Positions 26,123 through 35,101 of a stretch of DNA of 64,000 nt are shown here, one piece after another. This DNA comes from G963677325 sp963677325 (GTDB taxonomy: Bacteria; Bacteroidota; Bacteroidia; Bacteroidales; Prolixibacteraceae), in the NCBI GenBank assembly GCA_963677325.2, contig CAXXGM010000002.1, forward strand, positions 124,001-188,000, given 5' to 3'. The first letter of the stretch is position 1, and every line of letters begins with the position of its first letter. The notes below the pieces were generated by a model, which was not told the origin of the DNA, searched no databases, and saw only the letters and a list, made by a program, of their open reading frames with translations. The position numbers and the translations under genes are program-made.

Positions 26123-27316
26123 TTACAAGATATAATTATCGACTACCCATTTGGCGAAGGGGAAACTGCAGGTAAAGGCAGGCGATACAGCGTTGAGCAC
26201 ATGAATGGAATTTTTATCGCCTTCGACCACAAAATCCATTACAAGCTCCCTGGTTTCCTTATTCAGTAACTGAGCCCGTATCCCAGGCCTTCCCCATTCG
26301 TTAAAACCTTTTACATCCATGGTCTTTACCATCATCTGAGCCAGAGAGGCAAAATAGCTTTTCCTGTATTTCTTAATCTCATCGAAGGCGATGTTCCGGA
26401 AATTAAAGGCATTGGTTAAAAACAAAACAGATTCCCATCCCAGAATATTAACAGCCTCCTTTAAATTAAAATTGCCACATCCGTTGTAGTTCTCTCTCCA
26501 GAAAGCAGGCATGGAGGTGGGGCCTATTTTTACCGTCCCATCCACCGTAACGGTGAAATGAACTCCCAGCCACGGATTCTTAAGAACAGGGACCGGATAA
26601 ACGTTCAGGGAAACAGGGTTGACTTTGCCGTGATATTTGAGGTAAACCCCCTTGAAGGGAATAATGGTGTACTTTTCAGAATAGCCGAAATCCCTGGCCA
26701 CCTTATCCGCGTATAACCCCGCGGCATTAATGATTTTTGAGGCGCTGAAAACATTTCCCTTTGAAGTACGGATGGTGTTTCCGTCTAACCGTGCAGTGTA
26801 AGCCTCATTGAAAAAAAACCGTATTCCTTTAATTTTCAACTCTTCCCGAATAGCCTGATTTACCTCAACTGGATCGACTGTTGCCGTATTGGGAGAGTAG
26901 AGGGCCTGTTTAAAGGTTTTTACATTGGGATCAATATCGGCCAGCTGCTTTTCATCAATTAGACTAACATCCACCCCGTTAGCCTTGCCTCTCTTGTCGA
27001 GTTCATACAAAGCCGGTAATTCTGATTCATCCTTTGCAACAACAACCTTTTTGCATTGGTTGATCCGGAGGTTATTGGACAAACAATATTCAGTCATCTG
27101 AAGATTGCCGTCTCGGGTGAATTTTGCTTTCAGAGAATCCTTCGAATAATAAAAACCTGCATGCAGCACGCCGCTGTTTCTGCCGCTGCTGTGATAGGCT
27201 ACATCGGGCTCTTTTTCCAGCACAGCGATACTGGCTTTGGGGAAACGGCCAATCAGATCCCTGGCGATTGCCAGACCGACAATGCCACTTCCAATAATTA
27301 GATAATCGAATTTCAT
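26123..27316 (-). CDS. lhgO: L-2-hydroxyglutarate oxidase
   Basis: The 397-residue flavoprotein begins with the FAD-binding motif YLIIGSGIVGLAIARDL, then VAYHSSGRNSGVLHAGFYY (about 39-57), PNTATVDPVEVNQAI, INAAGLYADKVA and IPFKGVYLKYHG, all characteristic of LhgO. It oxidises L-2-hydroxyglutarate to 2-oxoglutarate, passing electrons to the quinone pool at the membrane, a metabolite-repair role. Length matches the family (about 400). The gene is flanked on both sides by ACACGAATT-type inverted repeats. Confidence 0.92.
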   Translation of the reverse strand: MKFDYLIIGSGIVGLAIARDLIGRFPKASIAVLEKEPDVAYHSSGRNSGVLHAGFYYSKDSLKAKFTRDGNLQMTEYCLSNNLRINQCKKVVVAKDESELPALYELDKRGKANGVDVSLIDEKQLADIDPNVKTFKQALYSPNTATVDPVEVNQAIREELKIKGIRFFFNEAYTARLDGNTIRTSKGNVFSASKIINAAGLYADKVARDFGYSEKYTIIPFKGVYLKYHGKVNPVSLNVYPVPVLKNPWLGVHFTVTVDGTVKIGPTSMPAFWRENYNGCGNFNLKEAVNILGWESVLFLTNAFNFRNIAFDEIKKYRKSYFASLAQMMVKTMDVKGFNEWGRPGIRAQLLNKETRELVMDFVVEGDKNSIHVLNAVSPAFTCSFPFAKWVVDNYIL

Positions 27317-27318
27317 TT

Positions 27319-27512
27319 TATTACGAATTACACGAATTTATTACGAATTGCGCGAACGAATTTATACAAATTACCTGAATTAGCTAAGAACATATTTAAA
27401 ACTCTCCTTTAGGTTTAACAGCAGAAGAGATTAGGTAAACAAGAATAGTGATCAGTAATCCGCAAACGTAGATCGTTCGTGTAAATTCGTCATAAATTCG
27501 TGTAATTCGCAT
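27319..27512. repeat. Intergenic inverted repeats of ACACGAATT type, copy 2
   Basis: TTACGAATTACACGAATT-type units at 27319-27362 face GTTCGTGTAAATTCGT and ATTCGTGTAATTCG units at 27474-27512. Same repeat composition as the block on the other side of lhgO. Confidence 0.6.
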
Positions 27513-28584
27513 TCCTGATTTCATAATTCCCGTAAAGGTTCTTCCTGTGATCCACGTCCGCAAACAGATTATTTTCTATCGCATTCGCCACCTGGGTAAT
27601 GGAATCTTCGGCTGAAATGCGGGGTTCAAATTCAAGCACTTCTTTCAGCTTATCGAAGGAAACTCGGTAGTTTCTTGCATCAAATCCTCCTTTCCGGTAT
27701 TCGATACGTGCCTGTTTTACATGTTTCCCGATAAGATCCAGTATCATTTTCTTGGTGTAATTATTGCTGTTGGCTCCCACGTTGAAAACCTGTCCGAATA
27801 CCTTTTGTTCAGGGCTTTCCAGCACTCTGATTATGGCATCCGAGATATCCGAAACATTGCAATAGGGCCGCCAGGTATTCTCGTCATAAACAATCAAATC
27901 CTTCCCCATGGCCAGCTCTTTGGTAAATTCGGAGATAGTCAGGTCGAATCTCATTCGTGCCGATACTCCAAAGGCCGTGGACAATCTCAGTATGGTGGGA
28001 GAAAAATCAAAACGGTTAAGATTTTCGAGTATGTATCTTTCCGTGGCAATTTTAGTTTCTGCATACAACGACTGAGGATTTAATTCCGATTCCTCATTGG
28101 CCGGAGTATCATCTTTTCTTAACCCATAATTGCTGCACGTAGATGTAAAAATGAGTTTGGAGATGCGCCGGCCGTTCATTTTCTCAATCAGTTTAATGGG
28201 ATTTTCCACATTGGTTTTTCTGGCCAGTTCGGGATATTTTTTGCAGATCGGATCACCAACCAGCGCCGCCAGTAAAACAACATCCGTTACATTTTCAAGG
28301 GCTTCCCCCAGTATCTCATCGTTGCCGAAATCACCGTAAATAAAAGAAAATGATTTTTCCTCGATCAGATTACTGATGGAACTTCCATTCTCATAGATCA
28401 GTTTGTCAAGAACCCTTACGCCGTATCCCCTGGATAGCAGTTTTCTGATCAGAACAGATCCAATGTATCCGGCTCCTCCGATGACCAGGATGTTGGCTTT
28501 ATCTACTTTGTTGTTATTGGAGGTTTGTTTTGCTGTCAGATTGAGGGTTTCATTTAAATTCCGGCTTATTTCTACTGGTTCCAT
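27490..28584 (-). CDS. NAD-dependent epimerase/dehydratase (extended SDR)
   Basis: From the ATG at 28584 (11 codons inside the longest ORF) the product is 364 residues. It has the nucleotide-binding motif VIGGAGYIGSVLIRKLL, the SSxxxxG-type serine region FTSTCSNYG and YAETK (Tyr/Lys catalytic pair), and RPYCNVSDISDAI typical of nucleotide-sugar epimerases. It probably remodels a nucleotide-sugar or related precursor for envelope glycans; the exact substrate is not readable. The 30-residue N-terminal extension before the Rossmann motif is unusual. No glycosyltransferase is adjacent. Confidence 0.85.
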   Translation of the reverse strand: MEPVEISRNLNETLNLTAKQTSNNNKVDKANILVIGGAGYIGSVLIRKLLSRGYGVRVLDKLIYENGSSISNLIEEKSFSFIYGDFGNDEILGEALENVTDVVLLAALVGDPICKKYPELARKTNVENPIKLIEKMNGRRISKLIFTSTCSNYGLRKDDTPANEESELNPQSLYAETKIATERYILENLNRFDFSPTILRLSTAFGVSARMRFDLTISEFTKELAMGKDLIVYDENTWRPYCNVSDISDAIIRVLESPEQKVFGQVFNVGANSNNYTKKMILDLIGKHVKQARIEYRKGGFDARNYRVSFDKLKEVLEFEPRISAEDSITQVANAIENNLFADVDHRKNLYGNYEIRNANYTNL

Positions 28585-28617
28585 GATTAATAATTTAAAT
28601 GGTTCACTTAAAATCAT

Positions 28618-28956
28618 TTCTTAAACTCCTGGGAAAGTGCATTCCAGGATAAGATTGATTATGAGAAGTTAGTTCATACCCGTAGAATTTCCAATAGCAG
28701 GGCCGTTCTTTTTTTCAATCAGCTCACAAATTTTTATTTTTCATCATCTTTATAGTCATCCAGTCTAAAAGTATAATGATCAGAGTTTAAAAAACAAGGA
28801 GTTAAAAAATGTTCCGGAAAGAGGAGCTTAATCGGCAGTCTATTCATTCCCTTCATTCAACGAAACTAAATCTGAAAATATTTAATCAGAAGAATGAATC
28901 AGAAAAGACAGGAATCCGGTTGTTTTCCTCCATAATGAAAGTAGATCAAGTAGTTA
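28618..28956. other. Intergenic stretch, no supported gene
   Basis: A 75-codon plus-strand frame (28809-29036) overlaps the end of the next gene and lacks family likeness or composition of a gene. The region should carry the promoter of the epimerase gene on the minus strand. Confidence 0.45.
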
Positions 28957-29490
28957 CTATACCCCAAATTCCTCAGGGAATATTACTACTCCAGCCTTAC
29001 CCTGTAAAGCGTCAATTTTTAATTCAATCGCCATAAAAGCATCGTCCGGCACTTCAAAAGCACACCGGATATTCCAATTCGAAGCTTTTTCAAAACCAAA
29101 TCTTGGATAGTAAGTGCTGTGGCCGACCAATAATACCGATTCAAATCCGAGATCTTCAGCTTTTAACAAGCCCTCCTTGATCAACTCGCTTCCGATACCC
29201 TGATTCTGATATTCAGGGAGCACCGAAACAGGTGCAAGGCAAAGTGATTCGGTTTCCTTCTCACCTTCGATCGTAATCTTAGAAAAGAGAATATGGCCGA
29301 CAATTTTATGATCCATCTCCGCCACCAGCGAAAGTTCCGGAATAAAATCTTTGCTTTGCCTCAGCTTCTGAACAAGTAAATGTTCATTGTGGCTGGAAAG
29401 CTCCAGGTCCCGGAAGGCTTGTTCGGTCAGATTTTCTGTTTCCCCGTAATCCTCTTTTGTTTCTTGCCTGATGATTATTTTTCTTTCCAT
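28957..29490 (-). CDS. GNAT N-acetyltransferase (YhbS-like)
   Basis: The 177-residue protein has the GNAT acetyl-CoA loop PEYQNQGIGSELIKEGL (about 95-111) after CLAPVSVLP, and the distinctive VLLVGHSTYYPRFGFEKAS stretch of the YhbS group. Such enzymes N-acetylate small amines or proteins. It lies 33 bp downstream of another GNAT on the same strand, within a run of four closely spaced small-enzyme genes (28957-31330). Confidence 0.88.
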   Translation of the reverse strand: MERKIIIRQETKEDYGETENLTEQAFRDLELSSHNEHLLVQKLRQSKDFIPELSLVAEMDHKIVGHILFSKITIEGEKETESLCLAPVSVLPEYQNQGIGSELIKEGLLKAEDLGFESVLLVGHSTYYPRFGFEKASNWNIRCAFEVPDDAFMAIELKIDALQGKAGVVIFPEEFGV

Positions 29491-29522
29491 CTTATGGTCC
29501 GTTAGTTGTTAATTCAGTAAAT

Positions 29523-30113
29523 TTATTCAGAAATACAATATCTCATGACAGGCCTGGAGGGAGATCTTCTTTCCGCTACAACGAATCCTGCCTTTTCAAA
29601 AACACCGGGAAATCCAGTCCAGGCAAAGGCATCCGGAATTTTCTCCCTGTAAGGTACCACAGGATAACTTTCAATGATTTTTACCCGGTTGGCTTTACAA
29701 AAATTGATGGCTCCTTTGATCAGCTCGAGAGAAAGGCCTTTTCTCCGAAATGATCTGGCTATGAAAAAACAGCTGACTGACCAGGCCGGCTCGTCATCTA
29801 ATCTCTTCCAAACTTTTGAATTTAAAAGTCTTGTATACTTTTCCCTGGGCGCAACTGCACACCAACCCACCGGGACGCCATTCATATAAGCCAATAATCC
29901 AACCTGTTCATTCTGCCTGACCAATGACTGCAGAGCAAGACGGTTTCCTTCCCCTTTCTGCCTGTTAAATTCTGAAGGCTTCAGTCGCCAAGCCATACAC
30001 CAGCATCCCCCGCAGGCTCCGCGCTTACCAAACAGGGTTTCTAAATCATCCCATCTTGTCATATCAAGGGGAAAGATTTCCAGGTTCAGGTCCCCGTTAG
30101 CATAGACAGCCAT
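29523..30113 (-). CDS. GNAT N-acetyltransferase with CGGCWCM motif
   Basis: The 196-residue protein carries GACGGCWCMAWRLKPSEFNRQKG near residue 35, GVPVGWCAVAPREKYTRL, and the acetyl-CoA loop FRRKGLSLELIKGAI (about 121-135). This cysteine-rich GNAT type is frequent in Bacteroidetes and Firmicutes and its substrate is unknown. It is 14 bp from the MBL-fold gene upstream and 33 bp from the next GNAT, suggesting one transcript. Confidence 0.85.
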   Translation of the reverse strand: MAVYANGDLNLEIFPLDMTRWDDLETLFGKRGACGGCWCMAWRLKPSEFNRQKGEGNRLALQSLVRQNEQVGLLAYMNGVPVGWCAVAPREKYTRLLNSKVWKRLDDEPAWSVSCFFIARSFRRKGLSLELIKGAINFCKANRVKIIESYPVVPYREKIPDAFAWTGFPGVFEKAGFVVAERRSPSRPVMRYCISE

Positions 30114-30126
30114 ATTATTAAAATTT

Positions 30127-30879
30127 TTATTCCCAACGCAACCGGTTTAATTGCCCGGCCTGGCTGTATCCATCTTCAATCTCCTGATAGGATTCTGAAA
30201 AATGAGCCCAGCCTTCAAAATGCAATGGAATAATTACCGCATTGAGAAAGAAATTCAAAGCCAATAAACTTTCCTCAACAGTCATGGTCAGATGAGCGCT
30301 CCCGACTTCTTTTACTATGGCAGCCCCCATAAAGAGCAGAATCACTCTGACATCAAATCTTTTGGCAACTTCTTCCACTCCTTCAAACCAGACGGTATCT
30401 CCGGTAATGTAAACCGAACCGCGGATATCGTCTTTATAGTTCAAAACAAAACCGGTCACCGGTCCGCGGTCTCCTCCAACAGGCCCGTGCCGGCAGGGAG
30501 TTGCGGTGATTACTAATACTCTCCCGTCTCTGGTGGCAATCTCAGCAGTCTCCCAGTTCTGAAGCCCAATGGCATTTCCGCCAACTCTTTCTGCTCCGAT
30601 TGGTGTAGTAAATACTTTATCAACCGAAGGTAACAAGCTGCGTCCCGTACGATCCAGATTGTCAAAATGATGATCATGACTAAGAAGGACCAAATCGATC
30701 TTACCTATCTCATTCAAAGAGATCGCAGGATCTGACAATTTATGCAGCACATAAATACCTGTGTCATAAAGAGTATCCTTCGGATCAAAAGTAGGATCCG
30801 TCAAAATCCTCAATCCGGCTACTTCCAGCAAAGCGGTAGGTCCACCAATCCGTGTAACTTTGATTTCATCAGCTATCAT
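30127..30879 (-). CDS. MBL-fold metal-dependent hydrolase (UlaG-like)
   Basis: The 250-residue protein begins EIKVTRIGGPTALLEVAGLRILTDPTFD, typical of the UlaG/YtkL-type lactamase-fold hydrolases, and has the metal site LLSHDHHFDNLD (about 67-78), GPVGGDRGPVTGFVL, YITGDTVWFEG and PLHFEGWAHF with the last His. It likely hydrolyses a phospho- or lactone-type metabolite; substrate unknown. It follows the C-GCAxxG-C-C gene by 10 bp. Confidence 0.88.
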   Translation of the reverse strand: MIADEIKVTRIGGPTALLEVAGLRILTDPTFDPKDTLYDTGIYVLHKLSDPAISLNEIGKIDLVLLSHDHHFDNLDRTGRSLLPSVDKVFTTPIGAERVGGNAIGLQNWETAEIATRDGRVLVITATPCRHGPVGGDRGPVTGFVLNYKDDIRGSVYITGDTVWFEGVEEVAKRFDVRVILLFMGAAIVKEVGSAHLTMTVEESLLALNFFLNAVIIPLHFEGWAHFSESYQEIEDGYSQAGQLNRLRWE

Positions 30880-30889
30880 AATCCCGGAT

Positions 30890-31330
30890 TTATTCCATCA
30901 TTTCATCCAGAATACCGACCGAATCCGTAATACATTTCTCACAAACCTTTTCGAACAGATGGTGATCATGTGCGTATTTTCTCCCCTCTTCTGTCGATAG
31001 ATCACAATTTATCAGTTTTCTGCACTCGGTAGTGCCGTTTAACGACACAAACCTGTCATTAAACCTCTGGATCATGGCGTACGTTTCTTCTTTCCGGTCT
31101 TTGTTTTCGCTGTACTTTTTGCAGTTATATGCCCCGATCGCCATAAAAGCGCCGGTCACCGCTCCGCAGGTCCCCTGCAATCTTCCCATACCGGCTCCAA
31201 AACCGCAGGACAGGCTCAAGGCCAGACCATTGTCAACTTTCAAATCTTCCGTATAAGCGCTCAATACAGATTGTGCACAGTTTAATCCGGACCTGAAGGC
31301 ATTTAAAGTATTTTCTGCTCTGTTTGTCAT
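30890..31330 (-). CDS. C-GCAxxG-C-C family redox protein
   Basis: The 146-residue protein shows the family cysteine pattern: FRSGLNCAQSVL (Cys-18 region), SCGFGAGMGRLQGTCGAVTGAFMAIG (about 40-65), then ECRKLINCDL and EKVCEKCITDSV. Members are small cysteine-rich proteins thought to carry a disulfide or metal redox centre; some are selenoproteins, but no in-frame UGA is needed here. First gene of the four-gene run ending at 28957. Confidence 0.88.
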   Translation of the reverse strand: MTNRAENTLNAFRSGLNCAQSVLSAYTEDLKVDNGLALSLSCGFGAGMGRLQGTCGAVTGAFMAIGAYNCKKYSENKDRKEETYAMIQRFNDRFVSLNGTTECRKLINCDLSTEEGRKYAHDHHLFEKVCEKCITDSVGILDEMME

Positions 31331-31527
31331 TCTGTTTTATTTTTAAATAATAAAATTACATAATTTTTTTGTTCCCGCTCTACATTATAGTCAATGTCGA
31401 ATGTTTCTTTCTATTAAAACACTAAAGTCCACCAAATCAATCCAATTATTTTATATATAGATTTTGGTGTGGATTTGCTGACTTGAAGATTTGGTGGCCT
31501 ATTTTCGTTTCCCTTTCCATTAAAATA

Positions 31528-31558
31528 AAAAGATTTGACACTTTATGTCAAATCTTTT
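31528..31558 (-). terminator. Intrinsic terminator of the sigma/anti-sigma/DUF4252 operon
   Basis: AAAAGATTTGACA (31528-31540) and TGTCAAATCTTTT (31546-31558) form a perfect 13-bp stem with a 5-nt loop. On the minus strand it is followed by TTTATTTTA. It lies 42 bp behind the DUF4252 stop. Confidence 0.88.
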
Positions 31559-31599
31559 CACATTTTTAGTCTTACACGAATCTAATATTTAAATCCCTT

Positions 31600-32157
31600 C
31601 TATCTACTGAATTTATTAATATCCACATCCAAAGCCTTGGTGACTTGACCGATTTCCATTGGATCAATGAGTCCCCGGATACTGATTACTTTATTCTCTT
31701 TCCCGCCAATTACGATTAATAATTCATCATACTTATCGTCCCCCATAATTTTACGTCCATAGAAATGTACCATCTCGTCTTTACCGGTTACCTCCATCAA
31801 AACTTCATAGTTGTTAATATTGAAAAATCCTTCTTTTTCAAGTTCCTTGTAAAAATTGACACTTTTATTCAGATTTTTATCTTCCACTGTCAGAATACTG
31901 ATTCCCTTTATTTTTAGGAGAGTCCTAAATTGTTGTTTATAAAATTCCTCGAATTGAGGCATAGACACAGGTGGATTACTCCTCATTGAGGCAAATAATT
32001 TACCACTGATATCTACTTTTTTAAACCCTGCTTTATCTGAATACTTATCAAATAATTTGTCAACAGGGCTCTTTTCAAGTGTAATATTCGCTGTTTTCGT
32101 TTGTGCCATTACAAACAATGGGAGCAGCATTACCATCATCATTACCAATCTTTTCAT
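31600..32157 (-). CDS. DUF4252 secreted protein
   Basis: The 185-residue protein starts with a signal peptide (MKRLVMMMVMLLPLFVMAQ) and continues with the DUF4252 pattern: VDKLFDKYSDKAGFKKVDISGKLF near residue 32 and LLIVIGGKENKVISIRGLIDPMEIGQV near 150. Members are exported Bacteroidetes proteins of unknown function that usually sit behind an ECF sigma factor, as here. Stop-to-start spacing to the anti-sigma gene is 2 bp, so it belongs to the same operon and is probably a target or sensor part of that regulon. Confidence 0.85.
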   Translation of the reverse strand: MKRLVMMMVMLLPLFVMAQTKTANITLEKSPVDKLFDKYSDKAGFKKVDISGKLFASMRSNPPVSMPQFEEFYKQQFRTLLKIKGISILTVEDKNLNKSVNFYKELEKEGFFNINNYEVLMEVTGKDEMVHFYGRKIMGDDKYDELLIVIGGKENKVISIRGLIDPMEIGQVTKALDVDINKFSR

Positions 32158-32159
32158 AG

Positions 32160-32705
32160 TTATTCGTTTTTAAATTCCTTGTTAATTTTTCTAATCTCTT
32201 TCATTTGATTAAATCCATCGTTCACATCACTAATTCCGGATTGAATGGGTTCGGCAGCTTCATCAATCTTCTTCAGCGGCGCCAATTCTGCCAAACTTTC
32301 TTTATATTCTCCGGCTAAATACCCGAAAGCTTTGACGACTTCTTCATACGCCTCGCGCTGATCATCAGCGATAACTTTAGACGGTTTTGGATGACTGCTA
32401 AAATTGACAGCCAGCAATCCCATAATCACAGAAGCAGCAACGGCAGTAATAATACCCATCCTCAACCTGAATTGTAATTTATGTTTGTGCTCAGATCTAA
32501 GAAGATGATTCATTAATTCGTTGCTCAAATCCGGAATCTCCTCCTTTGAAAATTTCTTTAGCCCCGAAAAAAGAGGAACATAGTTCTGCAATGCTTCATC
32601 CACCTTGTCTGAGTTAAAATAATTGATCAGTTCATTTTCTTCCTCCAGAGTAGTTTCAGCCTCAAAGTACTTTTGCAGCAATATATTTATTTTCTGTGAT
32701 TCCAT
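32160..32705 (-). CDS. Probable membrane anti-sigma factor
   Basis: The 181-residue protein has a cytoplasmic helical N-terminus (KINILLQKYFEAETTLEEENELINYF, 5-30), the zinc-free ASD-like opening common in Bacteroidetes anti-sigma proteins, one membrane segment (MGIITAVAASVIMGLLAVNF, about 83-102) and a charged periplasmic tail. Its start overlaps the sigma-factor gene by 44 bp, giving translational coupling. It should hold the sigma factor inactive at the membrane. Confidence 0.78.
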   Translation of the reverse strand: MESQKINILLQKYFEAETTLEEENELINYFNSDKVDEALQNYVPLFSGLKKFSKEEIPDLSNELMNHLLRSEHKHKLQFRLRMGIITAVAASVIMGLLAVNFSSHPKPSKVIADDQREAYEEVVKAFGYLAGEYKESLAELAPLKKIDEAAEPIQSGISDVNDGFNQMKEIRKINKEFKNE

Positions 32706-33213
32706 AATTTTGAATTTTTAAGATTTCATCCCGCACCTTTTTCCGGGCCCGTGAAAGATTTACCCGCACCGCATTGATATTCAACCCCGTGATTTCAGCA
32801 ATCTCTTCATATTCCATCGCCTCTATATCACGAAGATGAATAACCGTCTTTTGAAGATCCGGCAGATTTACAATTACCCTTTTGATCAGCTCAATTGAAT
32901 CAGAATTTTCCAAACAATCCGTATAAGTCTCATTTTCTGAATTATACGGCCTTGCATTCCTGCACTCCGTTAATTCAATTGAATCGGTATGATTTAACCG
33001 CTTTACATCAAGGCAGCGATTCCGGATCATTCTCATGGCAAATGCCTCAATATTGTCAATCGTCTGAAGTTCATCCCGTTTCTGCCATAGTTTTAGAAAA
33101 ATATCCTGAAGCACATCTTTTGATTCTTCCTGATTCTGCAGAAGCTGGGAAGCAAAGCGCAAAAGCTTTTTACTTAAAGGAAGTACTTTATTCTTAAAAT
33201 CCTCGTCCAACAT
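32662..33213 (-). CDS. ECF-type RNA polymerase sigma factor
   Basis: The 183-residue protein has region 2 (ASQLLQNQEESKDVLQDIFLKLWQKRDEL, about 17-48, then MRMIRNRCLD) and region 4 (LPDLQKTVIHLRDIEAMEYEEIAEITGLNINAVRVNLSRARKKVRDEIL, about 118-168), with the linker shorter than in primary sigma factors. It directs RNA polymerase to its own regulon, commonly including this operon. Followed by overlapping anti-sigma and DUF4252 genes. Confidence 0.93.
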   Translation of the reverse strand: MLDEDFKNKVLPLSKKLLRFASQLLQNQEESKDVLQDIFLKLWQKRDELQTIDNIEAFAMRMIRNRCLDVKRLNHTDSIELTECRNARPYNSENETYTDCLENSDSIELIKRVIVNLPDLQKTVIHLRDIEAMEYEEIAEITGLNINAVRVNLSRARKKVRDEILKIQNYGITENKYIAAKVL

Positions 33214-33380
33214 CCAAATCAGGTATTTCAGGTTATTTTTTACAGATAAGACGATTGAAGATTGATTTCATTACATAACAGGAACGAAATTTACTAAAAA
33301 AATCTTATTATAATTAAAATGAAGTTGATCTGCTGAATTTATAATCTCCGGTCCATACCTGAATTAATATTAGAGTGGAT

Positions 33381-33465
33381 TCACTGTGCATTATCTGTGC
33401 ATTATCTGTGCATTATCTGTGCATTCATTGTGCAATTATAGCACAGTAAGTGCACAGACAACATG
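33381..33465. repeat. TGTGCA-type palindrome with tandem units, copy 1
   Basis: TCTGTGCATTA units repeat three to four times (about 33385-33430) and then fold with GCACAGTAAGTGCACAG (33441-33460). The core TGTGCA-A/T-TT-TAGCACAG..AGTGCACA recurs at 57128-57205. Otherwise 33214-33537 holds no supported gene, only the sigma operon promoter region. Confidence 0.7.
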
Positions 33466-33537
33466 GAGCGATCATATCTCAATTAGGACAAAAGAATATT
33501 CATCATACAACAGTTTATTGCTGCAGAATTGGTTTAA

Positions 33538-34800
33538 TCAATCAAATCGAATGGCTTTATCCGGAGAAATTCGCGAGATATACCAGGAAGGGACCAGTAA
33601 CATTATGGTGGTAATGATCAATGTCCCAATATTTAGCAGTATAAGATGACTGATTTTAAGATTAATCGGAACCGTATCGAGGTAATAAGAGGTCGGATCA
33701 AGATGAAAGATGCCAAAATGAGACTGAATAAGACATAGCAGAATTCCAAGGACATTTCCCCAGATCATTCCTTTACCGATGAGAAAAACAGAAAGATAAA
33801 TAAATACTTTACGGATGCTCCAGTTTTCGGTTCCAATGGCTTTCAATACCCCGATCATAGTAGTCCTTTCAAGAATCAGGATGAGCAGTCCGGAGACCAT
33901 ATTGAATCCGGCAACCAGAATGATAAGAGTAAGGATAATCCACACATTCATATCCAGGAGGTTGAGCCAGTCAAATATCTGGGGGTATTTTGAAGTAATG
34001 CTGACGGGGCGGAGAATATTCTGATCATCTTCCCCATAGCTTAACGTTACTTCTCTTACCTTGTGAATCATGTTATCAAGCTGATCAAAATCGTGGATGG
34101 TAATTTCAAAACCACTGACTTCGTCTTCTTTCCAGTCATTGAGTTTCCGAAGTTGATTGATGTCGGCAATAACAAAGGTCCGGTCAAATTCCTCAAGACT
34201 TGTTTTGTAGATGCCACTGATCTGAAAGCGGCGCATCTTCTGGACATTGGTCCCCTCATTGAGAAAATAAGTAAAAAGCGGATCACCGGCTTTCAATTTA
34301 AGCATCGTGGCCAATTGCTGAGATATCAGCACTTTATCGGTCATGCCTGTGTCAGAAACGGAAAAGAGCTGACCTTGCACCAGGGATTGACGGAAAAATG
34401 ACCAGTCGTAATCACGACCTACCCCTTTCAGCACGATTCCCTGAATATCTTCATCGGTCCGGATGATCCCAGGTTTTGTGGCAAACACTTCCAAATGCTT
34501 TATTCCCGGGATCGATTTGAGCTGATTGAGCCAGGGCTGATTTTCAGAAACGGGAGTCGTGGCATAAGAAGCATTGGAGTCGTAATTTACAAGCTGGATA
34601 TGCGAGCCAAATCCAATAACCTTGTTGCGTACCTCCTGTTTAAATCCAGTAACGATGGCCACCGACATAATCATGACCAGCAAACCGAAAGCAATACCAA
34701 ATACAGCAATGGAAACAATTGATTTGGAGAATCTTTTTGAGATCCCCTTATCAGAATAGATTCTTTTGGCAATGAAGAGTTCGGTATTAAAACGAGCCAC
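33538..34800 (-). CDS. LolC/LolE-type ABC transporter permease
   Basis: The 420-residue protein has one N-terminal membrane segment (about 28-52), a large periplasmic domain (about 55-265), and three C-terminal membrane segments (about 275-300, 320-350, 380-410), the MacB/LolE permease plan. The opening FIAKRIYSDKGISKRFSKSIVSIAVFGIAFG is typical of Bacteroidetes LolE-like proteins. It would help extract lipoproteins from the inner membrane for transport to the outer membrane. The matching ATPase is not in the window. Divergent from rsmA. Confidence 0.88.
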   Translation of the reverse strand: MARFNTELFIAKRIYSDKGISKRFSKSIVSIAVFGIAFGLLVMIMSVAIVTGFKQEVRNKVIGFGSHIQLVNYDSNASYATTPVSENQPWLNQLKSIPGIKHLEVFATKPGIIRTDEDIQGIVLKGVGRDYDWSFFRQSLVQGQLFSVSDTGMTDKVLISQQLATMLKLKAGDPLFTYFLNEGTNVQKMRRFQISGIYKTSLEEFDRTFVIADINQLRKLNDWKEDEVSGFEITIHDFDQLDNMIHKVREVTLSYGEDDQNILRPVSITSKYPQIFDWLNLLDMNVWIILTLIILVAGFNMVSGLLILILERTTMIGVLKAIGTENWSIRKVFIYLSVFLIGKGMIWGNVLGILLCLIQSHFGIFHLDPTSYYLDTVPINLKISHLILLNIGTLIITTIMLLVPSWYISRISPDKAIRFD

Positions 34801-35101
34801 AAGTAAATGAATTATGAATTACGAATTATGAATTACGAATTAATCAGCCACTACAAATTTTAAACGACTGTGGATGATTTTTTTTTCAGCAATAATTCAA
34901 CACAGTAAAATTAGCCTTTATTTTTATTCCCGTAAATTCTGGCTTAAATAAATGATTTTATAATGGAACAATAAAATTCAGCTGAATAAATTTGATGTTG
35001 TAAGTGATGATATGTTTCTATTATTTCTCAATAATTGAAATTGATTACTTTTAATTCATAATACTAATTAATTTTGCAACTCACAATTCTTAATTCTTCC
35101 A
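34801..35101. other. Divergent promoter region between the permease and rsmA
   Basis: AT-rich region with an AATTATGAATTACG tandem repeat (34810-34842). A TAATTTTG match to the Bacteroidetes -7 element lies at 35069-35076. No gene is supported. Confidence 0.5.
35069..35076 (+). promoter_or_regulatory. Likely -7 promoter element of rsmA
   Basis: TAATTTTG matches the Bacteroidetes TAnnTTTG consensus 26 bp before the ATG; no good -33 TTTG was seen at the usual distance. Confidence 0.5.

Noticed and set aside
28809..29036. Plus-strand 75-codon ORF
   Set aside because: Overlaps the 3' end of a clear GNAT gene on the other strand, with no recognisable product.
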